A program made the translations under genes and the position numbers. The notes under the pieces are model-generated. The model was not told the origin of the DNA, did not search any database, and was given only the letters and a program-made list of their open reading frames with translations. Positions 40,272 through 48,533 of a DNA stretch of 64,000 bases are shown here, in pieces; within the stretch, counting starts at the first letter, position 1, and each line of letters opens with the position of its first letter. Source of the DNA: Carnobacterium_B sp040274945 (lineage in GTDB: Bacteria > Bacillota > Bacilli > Lactobacillales > Carnobacteriaceae); the NCBI RefSeq assembly GCF_040274945.1, contig NZ_JBEMAR010000006.1, forward strand, positions 124,001-188,000, read 5' to 3'.

Positions 40272-41270
40272 GTGTTAACGAGTAGTCAGGCTAGTCTAAT
40301 CGTCAGTAAACTTATGGGAGATATTCCTTACAATATCAATATTATGAATGAATTAGGTATTATTATTGCAAGTGGTGACAGTAATCGTATTGGAACTTCG
40401 CATAGAGCAGCTGAACGAGCAATCAAAGAAAAGAAGATCATAGAGGTTTATCAAGATACGCATTTAGAGAAAAAAGGGACAAACGAGCCAATAATATATG
40501 AAGACACTATCATTGGAGTAGTCGGAATTACAGGTGACCCTAATGAAGTTCGTCCGTTCACAAAAATTGTTAAAACGGTTTCGCTACTCCTTATTGAAGA
40601 ATTAAATATTTATAAACAAAAAGAAGAGAATAGAGTGGCAAAGAATAACCTCTTGAAACAAATTATCCAGTCAGAAGGTATATATACAGAATCGTTAAAA
40701 AAAGAAGCACATGAAAAATATGACCTAGAATTAGGGCAACCTTATTATGGCGTTTTTGCTGAAAGGAAGGAAATACTAAGAGCAATTGCGTCTAAGAAAG
40801 AATTGTTTGAATGGTCTGGAGGTTTTATTATTTTTGTAGAGAACGTTGATTCATTAGAACCAACTACTAAAGAATTTATTATTGTAAGTTCTAGTGAAAA
40901 AAATATTAGTCAAAATCTTCAAGAAATCAAACAGACATATGCAATGCTCTCTTTTTTAAACACAAAGAAAGAAGGAGTCAATAAAACAGATAGCTGCTAT
41001 TTAGCCAATTTATTCTCATTTTCTCTTCCTCCTAACCAAGAACTGTTGAATAAGATAAAGGAAGTGGCACCGGAATATGTAGAAACACTCATTAGTTTCG
41101 CGCAAAATAATAAAAGCATCAATGATACTTCGCTAGAACTTCATATCCATAGAAATACATTGAATTATAGAATCCAAAAAATTGAAGAATCAACTGGAAA
41201 AAATCCTCGAGTTTGGTATGAATTATGGGAGTTGTTTTATCATTTTGCTTATTTCTCTCTAAATAATTAA
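40272..41270 (+). CDS. CdaR-family sugar-diacid regulator
   Basis: 332 residues. N-terminal sugar-diacid recognition domain (SSQASLIVSKLMGDIPYNIN, IIASGDSNRIGTSHRAAERA, PIIYEDTIIGVVGITGDP). C-terminal PucR-type helix-turn-helix (NDTSLELHIHRNTLNYRIQK). It should sense glycerate or a related acid and control the permease/kinase operon. Start: GTG at 40272 after AAAGGTGG; the upstream ATG at 40245 lies inside the terminator. The region from about residue 190 to 260 looks degenerate relative to canonical CdaR. Confidence 0.9.
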   Translation: MLTSSQASLIVSKLMGDIPYNINIMNELGIIIASGDSNRIGTSHRAAERAIKEKKIIEVYQDTHLEKKGTNEPIIYEDTIIGVVGITGDPNEVRPFTKIVKTVSLLLIEELNIYKQKEENRVAKNNLLKQIIQSEGIYTESLKKEAHEKYDLELGQPYYGVFAERKEILRAIASKKELFEWSGGFIIFVENVDSLEPTTKEFIIVSSSEKNISQNLQEIKQTYAMLSFLNTKKEGVNKTDSCYLANLFSFSLPPNQELLNKIKEVAPEYVETLISFAQNNKSINDTSLELHIHRNTLNYRIQKIEESTGKNPRVWYELWELFYHFAYFSLNN

Positions 41271-41363
41271 AAATTATAGTTGTAGTAGTCCTTGTATAAC
41301 TCTACTAATTTTTATAGATGGTATACTATAAGTGATAAAAAATAGTACTAGGAGGGTGCATAA

Positions 41364-41798
41364 ATGATCACAGGAGTTGAAATTGATTTTGTTGTAAAAG
41401 ATAGTAAAGCAGCTTTGGAACAGTACAGCTCCATTTTTGAGGTTGTAATAGTTGAGGCAACAGATTTTAAAGTAGGAAACAACGAAGCAGTTTTCACAAT
41501 TTATGGTACTCGTTTCCATATGCTCGATGAAAATCCTGAATACCAATTGTTTGCACCAAAAGAAGATAGTAACCAATCATTTTGGTTTAATGTAGTGGTA
41601 CCCAATATTCAAGTAGTATTTGATAAAGCAGTTGCTGCAGGAGCAACAGTTATTCAACCAATTACAAAAATGGAGGAAATGGGTATTTCAAATGCAATGT
41701 TTTTAGACAGCTTTGGTTATGTTTGGATGCTGCACGAAATCCATCAAGAAGTATCTTTTGAAGATCGTGTGAAAATATTAAGCGAAGATTTTGAATAA
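41364..41798 (+). CDS. VOC-superfamily protein (glyoxalase/PhnB-like)
   Basis: 144 residues with two beta-alpha-beta-beta-beta modules: IDFVVKDSKAALEQYSSIFE and FHMLDENPEYQ, then FWFNVVVPNIQVVFDKAVAA and AMFLDSFGYVWMLHEIHQE. Metal ligands are partly recognisable (His in FHMLDEN, Glu in LHEIH). Substrate unknown. GGAGGGTGC lies before the ATG, and TATACT at about 41321 may be its -10. Single gene by context. Confidence 0.85.
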   Translation: MITGVEIDFVVKDSKAALEQYSSIFEVVIVEATDFKVGNNEAVFTIYGTRFHMLDENPEYQLFAPKEDSNQSFWFNVVVPNIQVVFDKAVAAGATVIQPITKMEEMGISNAMFLDSFGYVWMLHEIHQEVSFEDRVKILSEDFE

Positions 41799-41915
41799 GA
41801 ACTAATTTCTACAAAAAAACGTAGAATATCTTGTGAGATTTGGTTTTTTACCTAATCTAATAGGGTATTCTTATCTTTGTTTCGTTTTTTTTTTTAATGA
41901 TTTCCACAGTAGCTA

Positions 41916-41955
41916 ACCCGTGTGTATAGAAATAATACCCGTGTTTCTTTATAAT
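41916..41955 (+). promoter_or_regulatory. Direct repeats and -10 upstream of the flavin oxidoreductase
   Basis: ACCCGTGT at 41916-41923 and 41937-41944, again 21 bases apart, and TATAAT at 41950-41955. Different sequence from the 16-35 kb repeats. No good -35. Confidence 0.4.
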
Positions 41956-42071
41956 GATGAACATGGGAACAAAAATAACTATTACTGTGGCAAACTGTGG
42001 CAAAAAAAGTTAGACAGATACGAGTTAAAAGTGATTACAAAAGTGTTCGGATAATGAAGGAGTGGAAAGTA

Positions 42072-43070
42072 GTGAGATTAAGTGTCTTAGATCAAGCACC
42101 TATTACAAGTGGAAATACAGCTGCAGATGCTTTAGCAAAAGCTGAAGAACTAGCTATTTTAGCGGATGAATTAGGGTACACACGTATGTGGATGGCAGAG
42201 CACCATGGAACAAATGGTTTTGCAAGTTCAGCTCCTGAAATCACTGCAGCTCATTTAGCGGCAAAAACAAAAAATATTCGAATCGGCACAGGTGGAGTCA
42301 TGATGATGCATTATTCACCTTTGAAATTAGCGGAAGTTTTTAAAACGTTAAGTGCTTTTTCGCCAGGACGAATCGATTTTGGAGTAGGTCGTGCTCCGGG
42401 TGGCGATAATAATTCTATTTATGCTCTATCAGAAGGTCGTCAGCCGATGTTGGACAATATGTATGAAAAATTCGATACCGCATTAAAATTAATCAATGAT
42501 GAAGTGCCTGAAGAACGAATATACACCCGAACAATTGCTACTCCTTCACATATTCAGTTGCCTGAAGCTTGGCTACTTGGTTCGAGCGGCAGCAGTGCGC
42601 GGAAGGCAGCCCAAATGGGAGTAGGTTATTCGTTTGCTCAATTCTTTATGGGTGGAATGACAAAAGATATCTTGGATGAATACAAAGTTAATTTTCAACC
42701 CTCTGCATTTATGGACAAACCATACATCAATGTAGCGTATCTTGTTACAACAGCTGAAACTAGAGAAGAAGCAGAATATGAAGCTAAACCACAAGATATT
42801 GCACGTCTATTGATGAGAAAAGGACAGATGGGTCAATTGCTGACACCTGAAGAAGCACAACATTATCCTTTAACCGAAATTGATCAATTAACAATAAAAC
42901 AAGGACGCGAATTACATTTAGTAGGTACACCAAAAGAAATCGCTGCAAAATTATTAGAAGATCAAGAGAAATATGGTTTTGATGAAGCAATGATCTGTAG
43001 TATTCCCCATTCACAAGAAAAACGCTTAGATGTGTATCGTTTATTAGCCAAAGAATTACTAAACAAATAA
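42072..43070 (+). CDS. LLM-class flavin-dependent oxidoreductase
   Basis: 332-residue luciferase-like monooxygenase barrel of the single-chain MsnO8-type group. LSVLDQAPITSGNTAADALA opens it. Then come TRMWMAEHHGTNGFASSAPE, IGTGGVMMMHYSPLKLAEVF, IDFGVGRAPGG and LLGSSGSSARKAAQMGVGYS. Uses FMNH2; the substrate is unknown. The GTG at 42072 is preceded by AAGGAG nine bases up, giving the usual family N-terminus. The ORF start at 41997 lacks a site. Confidence 0.9.
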   Translation: MRLSVLDQAPITSGNTAADALAKAEELAILADELGYTRMWMAEHHGTNGFASSAPEITAAHLAAKTKNIRIGTGGVMMMHYSPLKLAEVFKTLSAFSPGRIDFGVGRAPGGDNNSIYALSEGRQPMLDNMYEKFDTALKLINDEVPEERIYTRTIATPSHIQLPEAWLLGSSGSSARKAAQMGVGYSFAQFFMGGMTKDILDEYKVNFQPSAFMDKPYINVAYLVTTAETREEAEYEAKPQDIARLLMRKGQMGQLLTPEEAQHYPLTEIDQLTIKQGRELHLVGTPKEIAAKLLEDQEKYGFDEAMICSIPHSQEKRLDVYRLLAKELLNK

Positions 43071-43078
43071 TAAATCAC

Positions 43079-43127
43079 CTCCACTTCCAACCAAGGAATA
43101 GTCATTGGTTGGAAGTGGTTTTTTTAT
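43079..43127 (+). terminator. Terminator after the flavin oxidoreductase
   Basis: 13-bp perfect stem CCACTTCCAACCA with its complement, 12-base loop, T7. Confidence 0.9.
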
Positions 43128-43254
43128 TTTTTAATAAAATAATGAGAAAGATGATAATTTTTTAATGGTGTTTAAACAGGGTAAATAAAGGATTTTTAGA
43201 CTTTTTGTATTAAGTCCATGTGAGAAAACGTTACATGATTAAGGTATATGTTAA

Positions 43255-43283
43255 TTGATTTCTCATAAATGTGTATTTATACT
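43255..43283 (+). promoter_or_regulatory. Promoter of the amino-acid ABC operon
   Basis: TTGATT, 17-base spacer, TATACT. A small leader hairpin (TTAAGCAG/CTGCTTAA, 43290-43320) follows before the first gene. Confidence 0.7.
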
Positions 43284-43368
43284 ATTGATTTAAGCAGCAA
43301 GAAAGACCTCGCCTGCTTAAAAAATTACTAATTACCATCAATGTTTTTGTAAAGGAGATGATACAGAG

Positions 43369-44091
43369 TTGATCAAGCTACAGAATGTAAATAAATATTT
43401 CGGCGACCACCATGTACTAAAAGATGTTAATTTAGAGGTGGCTGAAGGGGAAAAAGTCGTTATCATAGGCCCTTCTGGTTCTGGAAAAAGTACCACAGTT
43501 AGATGTATGAATTTTCTTGAGGAACCTACGACAGGAGAAGTCTATATAGATGGCAATCAAATAACAGAAAAAAACAAATTAGAAATGGTGCGAAATTCTT
43601 CTGCAATGGTCTTTCAACAGTTCAACCTTTATCCGCATATGACGGTGTTAGGAAATCTGACAATTGGACCTATAAAATTACAGAATAAATCAAAAAAAGA
43701 AGCAGAAGAACTGGCTTATCGATATCTAGATATCGTAGGGTTGCGAGAAAAAGCAACAGCATACCCTTCAACACTCTCAGGAGGCCAACAACAAAGAGTC
43801 GCTATCGCTAGATCGCTCTGTTCTGAAAAGAAAATCATTCTATTTGATGAACCTACATCTGCTTTAGATCCAGAGACGGTTCAAGAAGTATTGGATGTTA
43901 TGATCAAACTATCTAGCATGAACATTACAATGGTCGTTGTGACCCATGAAATGGGATTTGCTAAACAAGTAGCAGATCGGGTCATTTTTATGGATGATGG
44001 AACCATTTTAGAAGTAGGGCCACCAGAGCATTTCTTTGAAAACCCTACACATGAAAGAACAAAAGAATTTTTAAGTAAAATTTTAAGATGA
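43369..44091 (+). CDS. Amino-acid ABC transporter ATPase (GlnQ-like)
   Basis: 240-residue cytoplasmic ATPase of a polar amino-acid importer. Walker A IIGPSGSGKSTTVRC, Q-loop MVFQQFNLYPHMT, signature LSGGQQQRVAIARSL, Walker B IILFDEPTSALDPE and H-loop VVTHEMGFA are all intact. The TTG start has AAAGGAGATG 8-11 bases before. First of four genes with a lipoprotein and two permeases, consistent with glutamine/glutamate-type uptake. The amino acid is not decided. Confidence 0.95.
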   Translation: MIKLQNVNKYFGDHHVLKDVNLEVAEGEKVVIIGPSGSGKSTTVRCMNFLEEPTTGEVYIDGNQITEKNKLEMVRNSSAMVFQQFNLYPHMTVLGNLTIGPIKLQNKSKKEAEELAYRYLDIVGLREKATAYPSTLSGGQQQRVAIARSLCSEKKIILFDEPTSALDPETVQEVLDVMIKLSSMNITMVVVTHEMGFAKQVADRVIFMDDGTILEVGPPEHFFENPTHERTKEFLSKILR

Positions 44092-44122
44092 AAAATAAAG
44101 ATATCCTTAGGAGGAAAAACAA

Positions 44123-44947
44123 ATGAAAAAAAGAAACTTATTAGCAACAGTCATTTTGTCTAGTGTATTATTTTTAGGTGCTTGCTCGTCAGATGACGGT
44201 TCAACAACAGAAGCAGACACACCAAAAGGGTCGGATCAAGTAACGATTGAATCAATCAAAGAAGCCGGCGTTTTAAAAGTAGGAGTAAAAGAAGATGTTC
44301 CAAACTTTGGGCTGAAGAATACAGATACAGGAGAAATAGAAGGATTTGAAATTGATATTGCTAAAAAAATTGCTGAAGACATTTTAGGCGATCCAGATGC
44401 CATTGAATTAACGCCTGTTACGGCTAAAACACGTGGTCCATTATTGGATAATGGCGAAGTTGATATGGTTATCGCCACTTTTACAGTTACTGAAGAACGC
44501 AAAGAAACATATAATTTCTCAGATGCGTATTATGAAGATGCAGTTGGTTTACTAGTGAAAAAAGACAAAAACTATGAAGGTTTAAAAGATATGGATGGAG
44601 CAAATGTTGGTGTGGCACAAAGTTCTACAACGTCAGAAGCCATCACATCAGAAGCTGAACAATATGATATCACAGTAGAATTTTCAGAATATGCTACTTA
44701 TCCAGAAATTAAAGCAGCGTTAGACTCAGGTCGTGTAGATGCATTTAGTGTGGACAGATCTATTTTGGCTGGTTATTTAGATGATTCAACTGAAATTTTG
44801 CCAGACCGTTTCGCAACGCAAGATTATGGAATCGCAACAAAGAAAACAAATACGGAGTTAGCAGAGCATGTAAATGGGTTGATCACTACTTGGGGAGAAG
44901 ATGATACTCTTAATGGATTGGTTACAGAGTGGGGATTGAGTGAATAA
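44123..44947 (+). CDS. Amino-acid ABC transporter substrate-binding lipoprotein
   Basis: 274 residues. Signal peptide MKKRNLLATVILSSVLFLG and lipobox LGAC. The mature family 3 solute-binding protein shows VLKVGVKEDVPNFG, EIEGFEIDIAKKIAED (the family signature) and TEERKETYNFSDAYYEDAVG. Captures the amino acid outside the membrane for the adjacent permeases. The acidic linker after the Cys is typical. Stop overlaps the next start (TAATG). Confidence 0.95.
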   Translation: MKKRNLLATVILSSVLFLGACSSDDGSTTEADTPKGSDQVTIESIKEAGVLKVGVKEDVPNFGLKNTDTGEIEGFEIDIAKKIAEDILGDPDAIELTPVTAKTRGPLLDNGEVDMVIATFTVTEERKETYNFSDAYYEDAVGLLVKKDKNYEGLKDMDGANVGVAQSSTTSEAITSEAEQYDITVEFSEYATYPEIKAALDSGRVDAFSVDRSILAGYLDDSTEILPDRFATQDYGIATKKTNTELAEHVNGLITTWGEDDTLNGLVTEWGLSE

Positions 44948-45657
44948 TGAAAAGTACAAATCCATTCGCTCTTTGGAGATGGGAGGATCTTTTTCAAAAT
45001 TTTGATAATTTTAGTTCTGGATTTTTAAGAACACTCCAAGTGGCCATCTTAGCATTAGCTTTATCATTGATAATCGGAATCGTGATTGGGATATTATCAA
45101 CTGCCCACAATTTGATTCTGCGTTCGATTGCACGAGTATATGTCGAAATTTTTCAAAATATCCCTCTTGTCATTCAAATTTTCTTTATGTATAACGGATT
45201 AGCAATGGCAGGATTGGTCTTGAGCGAGTTTACGATTGGGGTAGTAGGGGTTGGGTTGTATCATGGAGCTTACATTGGTGAAGTGGTACGTGCGGGTATT
45301 TTATCTGTTCCTAAAGGCCAGCAAGAAGCTGCGTATGCTCAAGGATTTAGTTATACACAAACCATGCGCTACATCATATTGCCACAAATGGTTAAAGGTA
45401 TTTTGCCTCCATTAACCAATCAAGCGGTCAATTTGATAAAAAATACTTCTGTGTTGGCTATTATCGCAGGAGCAGACTTAATGTATGCAGCGGACTCTTA
45501 TGCTTCATTTAGCTTGAATTATGGACCATCCTATGTGGTTGCAGGATTGCTTTACTTCATTCTCTGTTTCCCGCTGGCTACGTTCTCAAGGAAATACGAA
45601 GAGAAATTAAAAAAGAATGATTCCTTAGTTGTGGATATTCCGGAGGTGATGGAATGA
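44947..45657 (+). CDS. Amino-acid ABC transporter permease
   Basis: 236-residue His/Glu/Gln/Arg-type permease. FLRTLQVAILALALSLIIGI is the first helix, and VYVEIFQNIPLVIQIFF precedes the coupling loop EAAYAQGFSYTQTMRYIILP. Five helices predicted. It overlaps both neighbours in ATGA/TAATG fashion, so the four genes are one transcript. The C-terminal tail (VVDIPEVME) is short. Confidence 0.95.
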   Translation: MKSTNPFALWRWEDLFQNFDNFSSGFLRTLQVAILALALSLIIGIVIGILSTAHNLILRSIARVYVEIFQNIPLVIQIFFMYNGLAMAGLVLSEFTIGVVGVGLYHGAYIGEVVRAGILSVPKGQQEAAYAQGFSYTQTMRYIILPQMVKGILPPLTNQAVNLIKNTSVLAIIAGADLMYAADSYASFSLNYGPSYVVAGLLYFILCFPLATFSRKYEEKLKKNDSLVVDIPEVME

Positions 45658-46313
45658 TGAACTCCATAGAAACCGTTTTTACACGGCCTAACGTATTGTT
45701 CTTGTTAGATGGATTGTGGACTACATTGTTGATTTCTTTATGTGTGGTGATCCTTTCAATCGTGTTTGGAACACTCCTAGGGTTGATCAGAAACTATGAA
45801 AAGAAGTTTTTCGGAAAAATAGCTGGATTTTACATCGAGTTATTCCGTAATACGCCATTGTTACTATGGATGCTCGGTTGTGCTTTCCTGATACCAGGAA
45901 GTACGATATTAGTGAAAGCTTCCATAGCGTTGTTTCTTTATACAGCTGCAGTAGTGGCAGAAATTGTGCGTGGCGGATTAAATTCGATACCGAAAGGACA
46001 ATTTGAAGCTGCTCATTCTCAAGGGTTTTCATTTTTTCAAACACTAGTGTATATTATTTTGCCACAAACCTTCAAAAAAATTATTCCTTCTTTACTGTCA
46101 CAAGTGATTACAACTATTAAAGATACGTCATTTCTTGCTGGACTAGGAATCATGGAATTTACACGAAGTGGCCAAGTTATTTTAGGAAAAGTAACAAAAA
46201 CTTCTGAAGTGTTTTTGATTTATGGTTTCTTAGCAGTTGTTTATTTTATTATTTGCTTCGCATTGTCGGTTTTAGTAAGGAATTGGCATGAAAAAAATTC
46301 TGAAAATGTATAG
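45654..46313 (+). CDS. Amino-acid ABC transporter permease
   Basis: 219-residue second permease of the heterodimer. LDGLWTTLLISLCVVILSIV, the P/L-rich YIELFRNTPLLLWML, and the coupling loop EAAHSQGFSFFQTLVYIILP are the family marks. Starts inside the stop of the previous gene (ATGATG). Followed by a terminator. Confidence 0.95.
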   Translation: MMNSIETVFTRPNVLFLLDGLWTTLLISLCVVILSIVFGTLLGLIRNYEKKFFGKIAGFYIELFRNTPLLLWMLGCAFLIPGSTILVKASIALFLYTAAVVAEIVRGGLNSIPKGQFEAAHSQGFSFFQTLVYIILPQTFKKIIPSLLSQVITTIKDTSFLAGLGIMEFTRSGQVILGKVTKTSEVFLIYGFLAVVYFIICFALSVLVRNWHEKNSENV

Positions 46314-46326
46314 TGTATATAATTTT

Positions 46327-46350
46327 AAAAAAACGGACTCTTAATGGGTC
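46327..46350 (+). terminator. Terminator of the amino-acid ABC operon
   Basis: AAAAACGGACTC/GGGTCCGTTTTT hairpin with T8. Confidence 0.85.
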
Positions 46351-46371
46351 CGTTTTTTTTCTATAAAATTA

Positions 46372-47226
46372 TTAAAAATCTTCCTCAAATAAATTCAATT
46401 CGGTTTGTTGTGGAGCAAGATGATCAAATGTAAGCTGTAATTTTTTTTGCAATTGTTTTGCATTTTTCGCGGCATGTCCACCAGAATTATTGTTGAAAAT
46501 AACGGCAACTTCTTTTGACTCTGTTTCTAATTGGCGAATAATGGTTACGAAATCATCCAATTCAGAAGAACTGTAATCATAAAGTGTTCGTTTTTCCCGC
46601 CAATTGGGTCCACTGGCATCTAACCAACCTTCATAGTTTTGCCCGTGCAAGCGAAACAGTGTGAGTTCGTCGTTGGTCCCTTTGACGGTTAAAGGAACGC
46701 TATTTCCGGGGGTCTGAGGTTGATCGACAACAGTGTGAATAAATTGTTCTTCCGTTAAAAAAGCCAATGTGTTTTCTTTATTCGTGTCACTGTACCAGCT
46801 AGAATGACGAAATTCGATCGCTATTGGTAGTTCACCCATGTATTGACGGACTTTCCTTAAATACTGAACGTGTTCTTTTGTACAATCAAAATAAGGTGGA
46901 AACTGAAATAGAAAAGTTTTGATTCGATGCGCGGTGATCATAGGTTCAAAAATCGCAATGTAATGCTCGAACATTTGTTGTTCAGTCGGGAAAAATTTCA
47001 GCCAATCTTTGTGTAACGTCATCGCTTGAAAAGCTTTAGGGATAAATTGAAAAGTAGCTGGTGTTTTTTCTATCCATGAGAAAATGTTTTTATCAGGAGG
47101 AATAGCATAAAAGCTGGTATCCAATTCTACAAAAGGGAAATGTGAACTATAATCTTCCAATCGTTTCGATTTTCGGACGGTTAGTAAGTCATGATCAGAC
47201 CAACCCGTTAAACCAATAGAAATCAT
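46372..47226 (-). CDS. DUF72 family protein (YecE-like)
   Basis: 284-residue TIM-barrel-like protein of unknown biochemical role. Markers: ISIGLTGWSDHD at the start, YSSHFPFVELDTSFYAIP, KTPATFQFIPKAFQAMT, FLFQFPPYFDC, IAIEFRHSSWY and VIFNNNSGGHAAKNAK. The ATG at 47226 has AGAAGGAG before it. The open frame upstream (to 47277) has no site. Alone in its unit. Confidence 0.9.
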   Translation of the reverse strand: MISIGLTGWSDHDLLTVRKSKRLEDYSSHFPFVELDTSFYAIPPDKNIFSWIEKTPATFQFIPKAFQAMTLHKDWLKFFPTEQQMFEHYIAIFEPMITAHRIKTFLFQFPPYFDCTKEHVQYLRKVRQYMGELPIAIEFRHSSWYSDTNKENTLAFLTEEQFIHTVVDQPQTPGNSVPLTVKGTNDELTLFRLHGQNYEGWLDASGPNWREKRTLYDYSSSELDDFVTIIRQLETESKEVAVIFNNNSGGHAAKNAKQLQKKLQLTFDHLAPQQTELNLFEEDF

Positions 47227-47373
47227 TGTGACTCCTTCTTTCTTGAGTAATAAATCATTAGCCTTATTGTACCGCAACCGTTATTATTAAGGAAAGTAAA
47301 AGCTTTTTATAAAATTTATCACTTAAATGGATAGAAAGAAACACAATTGAAGTATATTAAATAACAATACGAA

Positions 47374-47389
47374 TGTTTCACGCGAAACA
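47374..47389. promoter_or_regulatory. Candidate parS site (ParB/Spo0J binding)
   Basis: TGTTTCACGCGAAACA is a perfect palindrome differing at one position from the Firmicute parS TGTTTCACGTGAAACA, in a gene-free gap next to origin-proximal genes (metG to prs). Confidence 0.6.
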
Positions 47390-47461
47390 TTTTGTTTCAC
47401 TGCGATTGATACAAAATAAAAATGGCAGTAGTTGAATATGAAAATCAGAGGAGCACTTAAA

Positions 47462-48301
47462 ATGTATAAGGTTATATTTTTTGATATTGATGGAACATTA
47501 TTAACAGATAAAAAAAGAATTCCAGATTCTGCTAGAAAAGCTATTCAAGATTTGAAGAAAAAAGGGATTATACCAGTTATTGCCACTGGAAGAGCGCCGT
47601 TTAGAATTGATGAAATTCTAGCATCCTTAGACATTCAAACACATATCACATTGAACGGTCAGTATGTTGTGTATGAGGGAGAGGTGATTCACCAAAATCC
47701 ATTGTCGGTGGATTCTGTTAAACGACTTGCACTAGCTGCAGAAACAAATAAGCAACGCATAGCGTTTTGTGGAAGCGATGAAATATTAGGGACTTCTATG
47801 GTTACTTTTGGACAAAAAGGATTATTGAAAAAAATGATTCAGCAAGTTCCAATAGCTCCACCTAAAAAAGTGATGCAATTGCTTATGCGCTATGTTGGCT
47901 CTTCTAAAAGAGTGAAGCCGATTTTGCCACATTACTATGAAGACCGAACCATTTACCAGTGCATCATCCATACAACAGAAGAATATGATGCTTTTTACCA
48001 AGAAGCTTTTCCGGATTGTCATTTCACACGATGGAATCCCTATTCAGTAGATGTGATCTCGAAAGGAATGTCTAAAGCAGTAGGCATTCAAAAGTTAATT
48101 GAACATATAGGTATCGATATAAGTGAAACAGTCGCATTTGGAGATGGATTGAATGATATTGAAATGTTGCAGGCAGTAGGTATGGGAATAGCCATGGAAA
48201 ATGGACGTACAGAGTTGAAAGAAATTGCAGATGACATTACAGCATCTCCAGAAAACCATGGCATTTTAAAAGGTTTACAAAAATTGAATTTAGTACCGTA
48301 A
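47462..48301 (+). CDS. Cof-type HAD-IIB phosphatase
   Basis: 279-residue HAD hydrolase. Motif I FFDIDGTLLTDKK, motif II IPVIATGRAPF, motif III region DVISKGMSKAVGIQKL and motif IV VAFGDGLNDIEMLQAVGMG. The cap between residues 85 and 185 is the IIB type, so likely substrates are small phosphosugars or flavin/PLP intermediates. Substrate unassigned. The ATG at 47462 follows GAGGAG. Confidence 0.9.
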   Translation: MYKVIFFDIDGTLLTDKKRIPDSARKAIQDLKKKGIIPVIATGRAPFRIDEILASLDIQTHITLNGQYVVYEGEVIHQNPLSVDSVKRLALAAETNKQRIAFCGSDEILGTSMVTFGQKGLLKKMIQQVPIAPPKKVMQLLMRYVGSSKRVKPILPHYYEDRTIYQCIIHTTEEYDAFYQEAFPDCHFTRWNPYSVDVISKGMSKAVGIQKLIEHIGIDISETVAFGDGLNDIEMLQAVGMGIAMENGRTELKEIADDITASPENHGILKGLQKLNLVP

Positions 48302-48382
48302 AAAGTCTTGGAAATATCAGGGGAAACTTTAGTTAAGATATAAAGAATTCATGCGCAATTTCCTATTTTCAGTAGTTTTCTG

Positions 48383-48391
48383 TGGTATACT
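48383..48391 (+). promoter_or_regulatory. Extended -10 of the metG promoter
   Basis: TGG followed by TATACT (TGnTATACT form), about 143 bases before metG. The leader has no T-box motif. Confidence 0.5.
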
Positions 48392-48533
48392 ATTTCAGAA
48401 AGCTTTTGAGAAAAATCAATTTAAATAAAAAAGCACCCTACTCATTTTTTATCTAAACGTACCTTCTTTTCTAAAAGAGTGTTTGATAGATGGTTAGAAT
48501 GGAGTAGTTAAACCTACTAAGGAGGCACCTAAA

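Noticed and set aside
48302..48533. T-box or S-box leader for metG
   Set aside because: No GGGTGG-type T-box sequence and no terminator before the gene.
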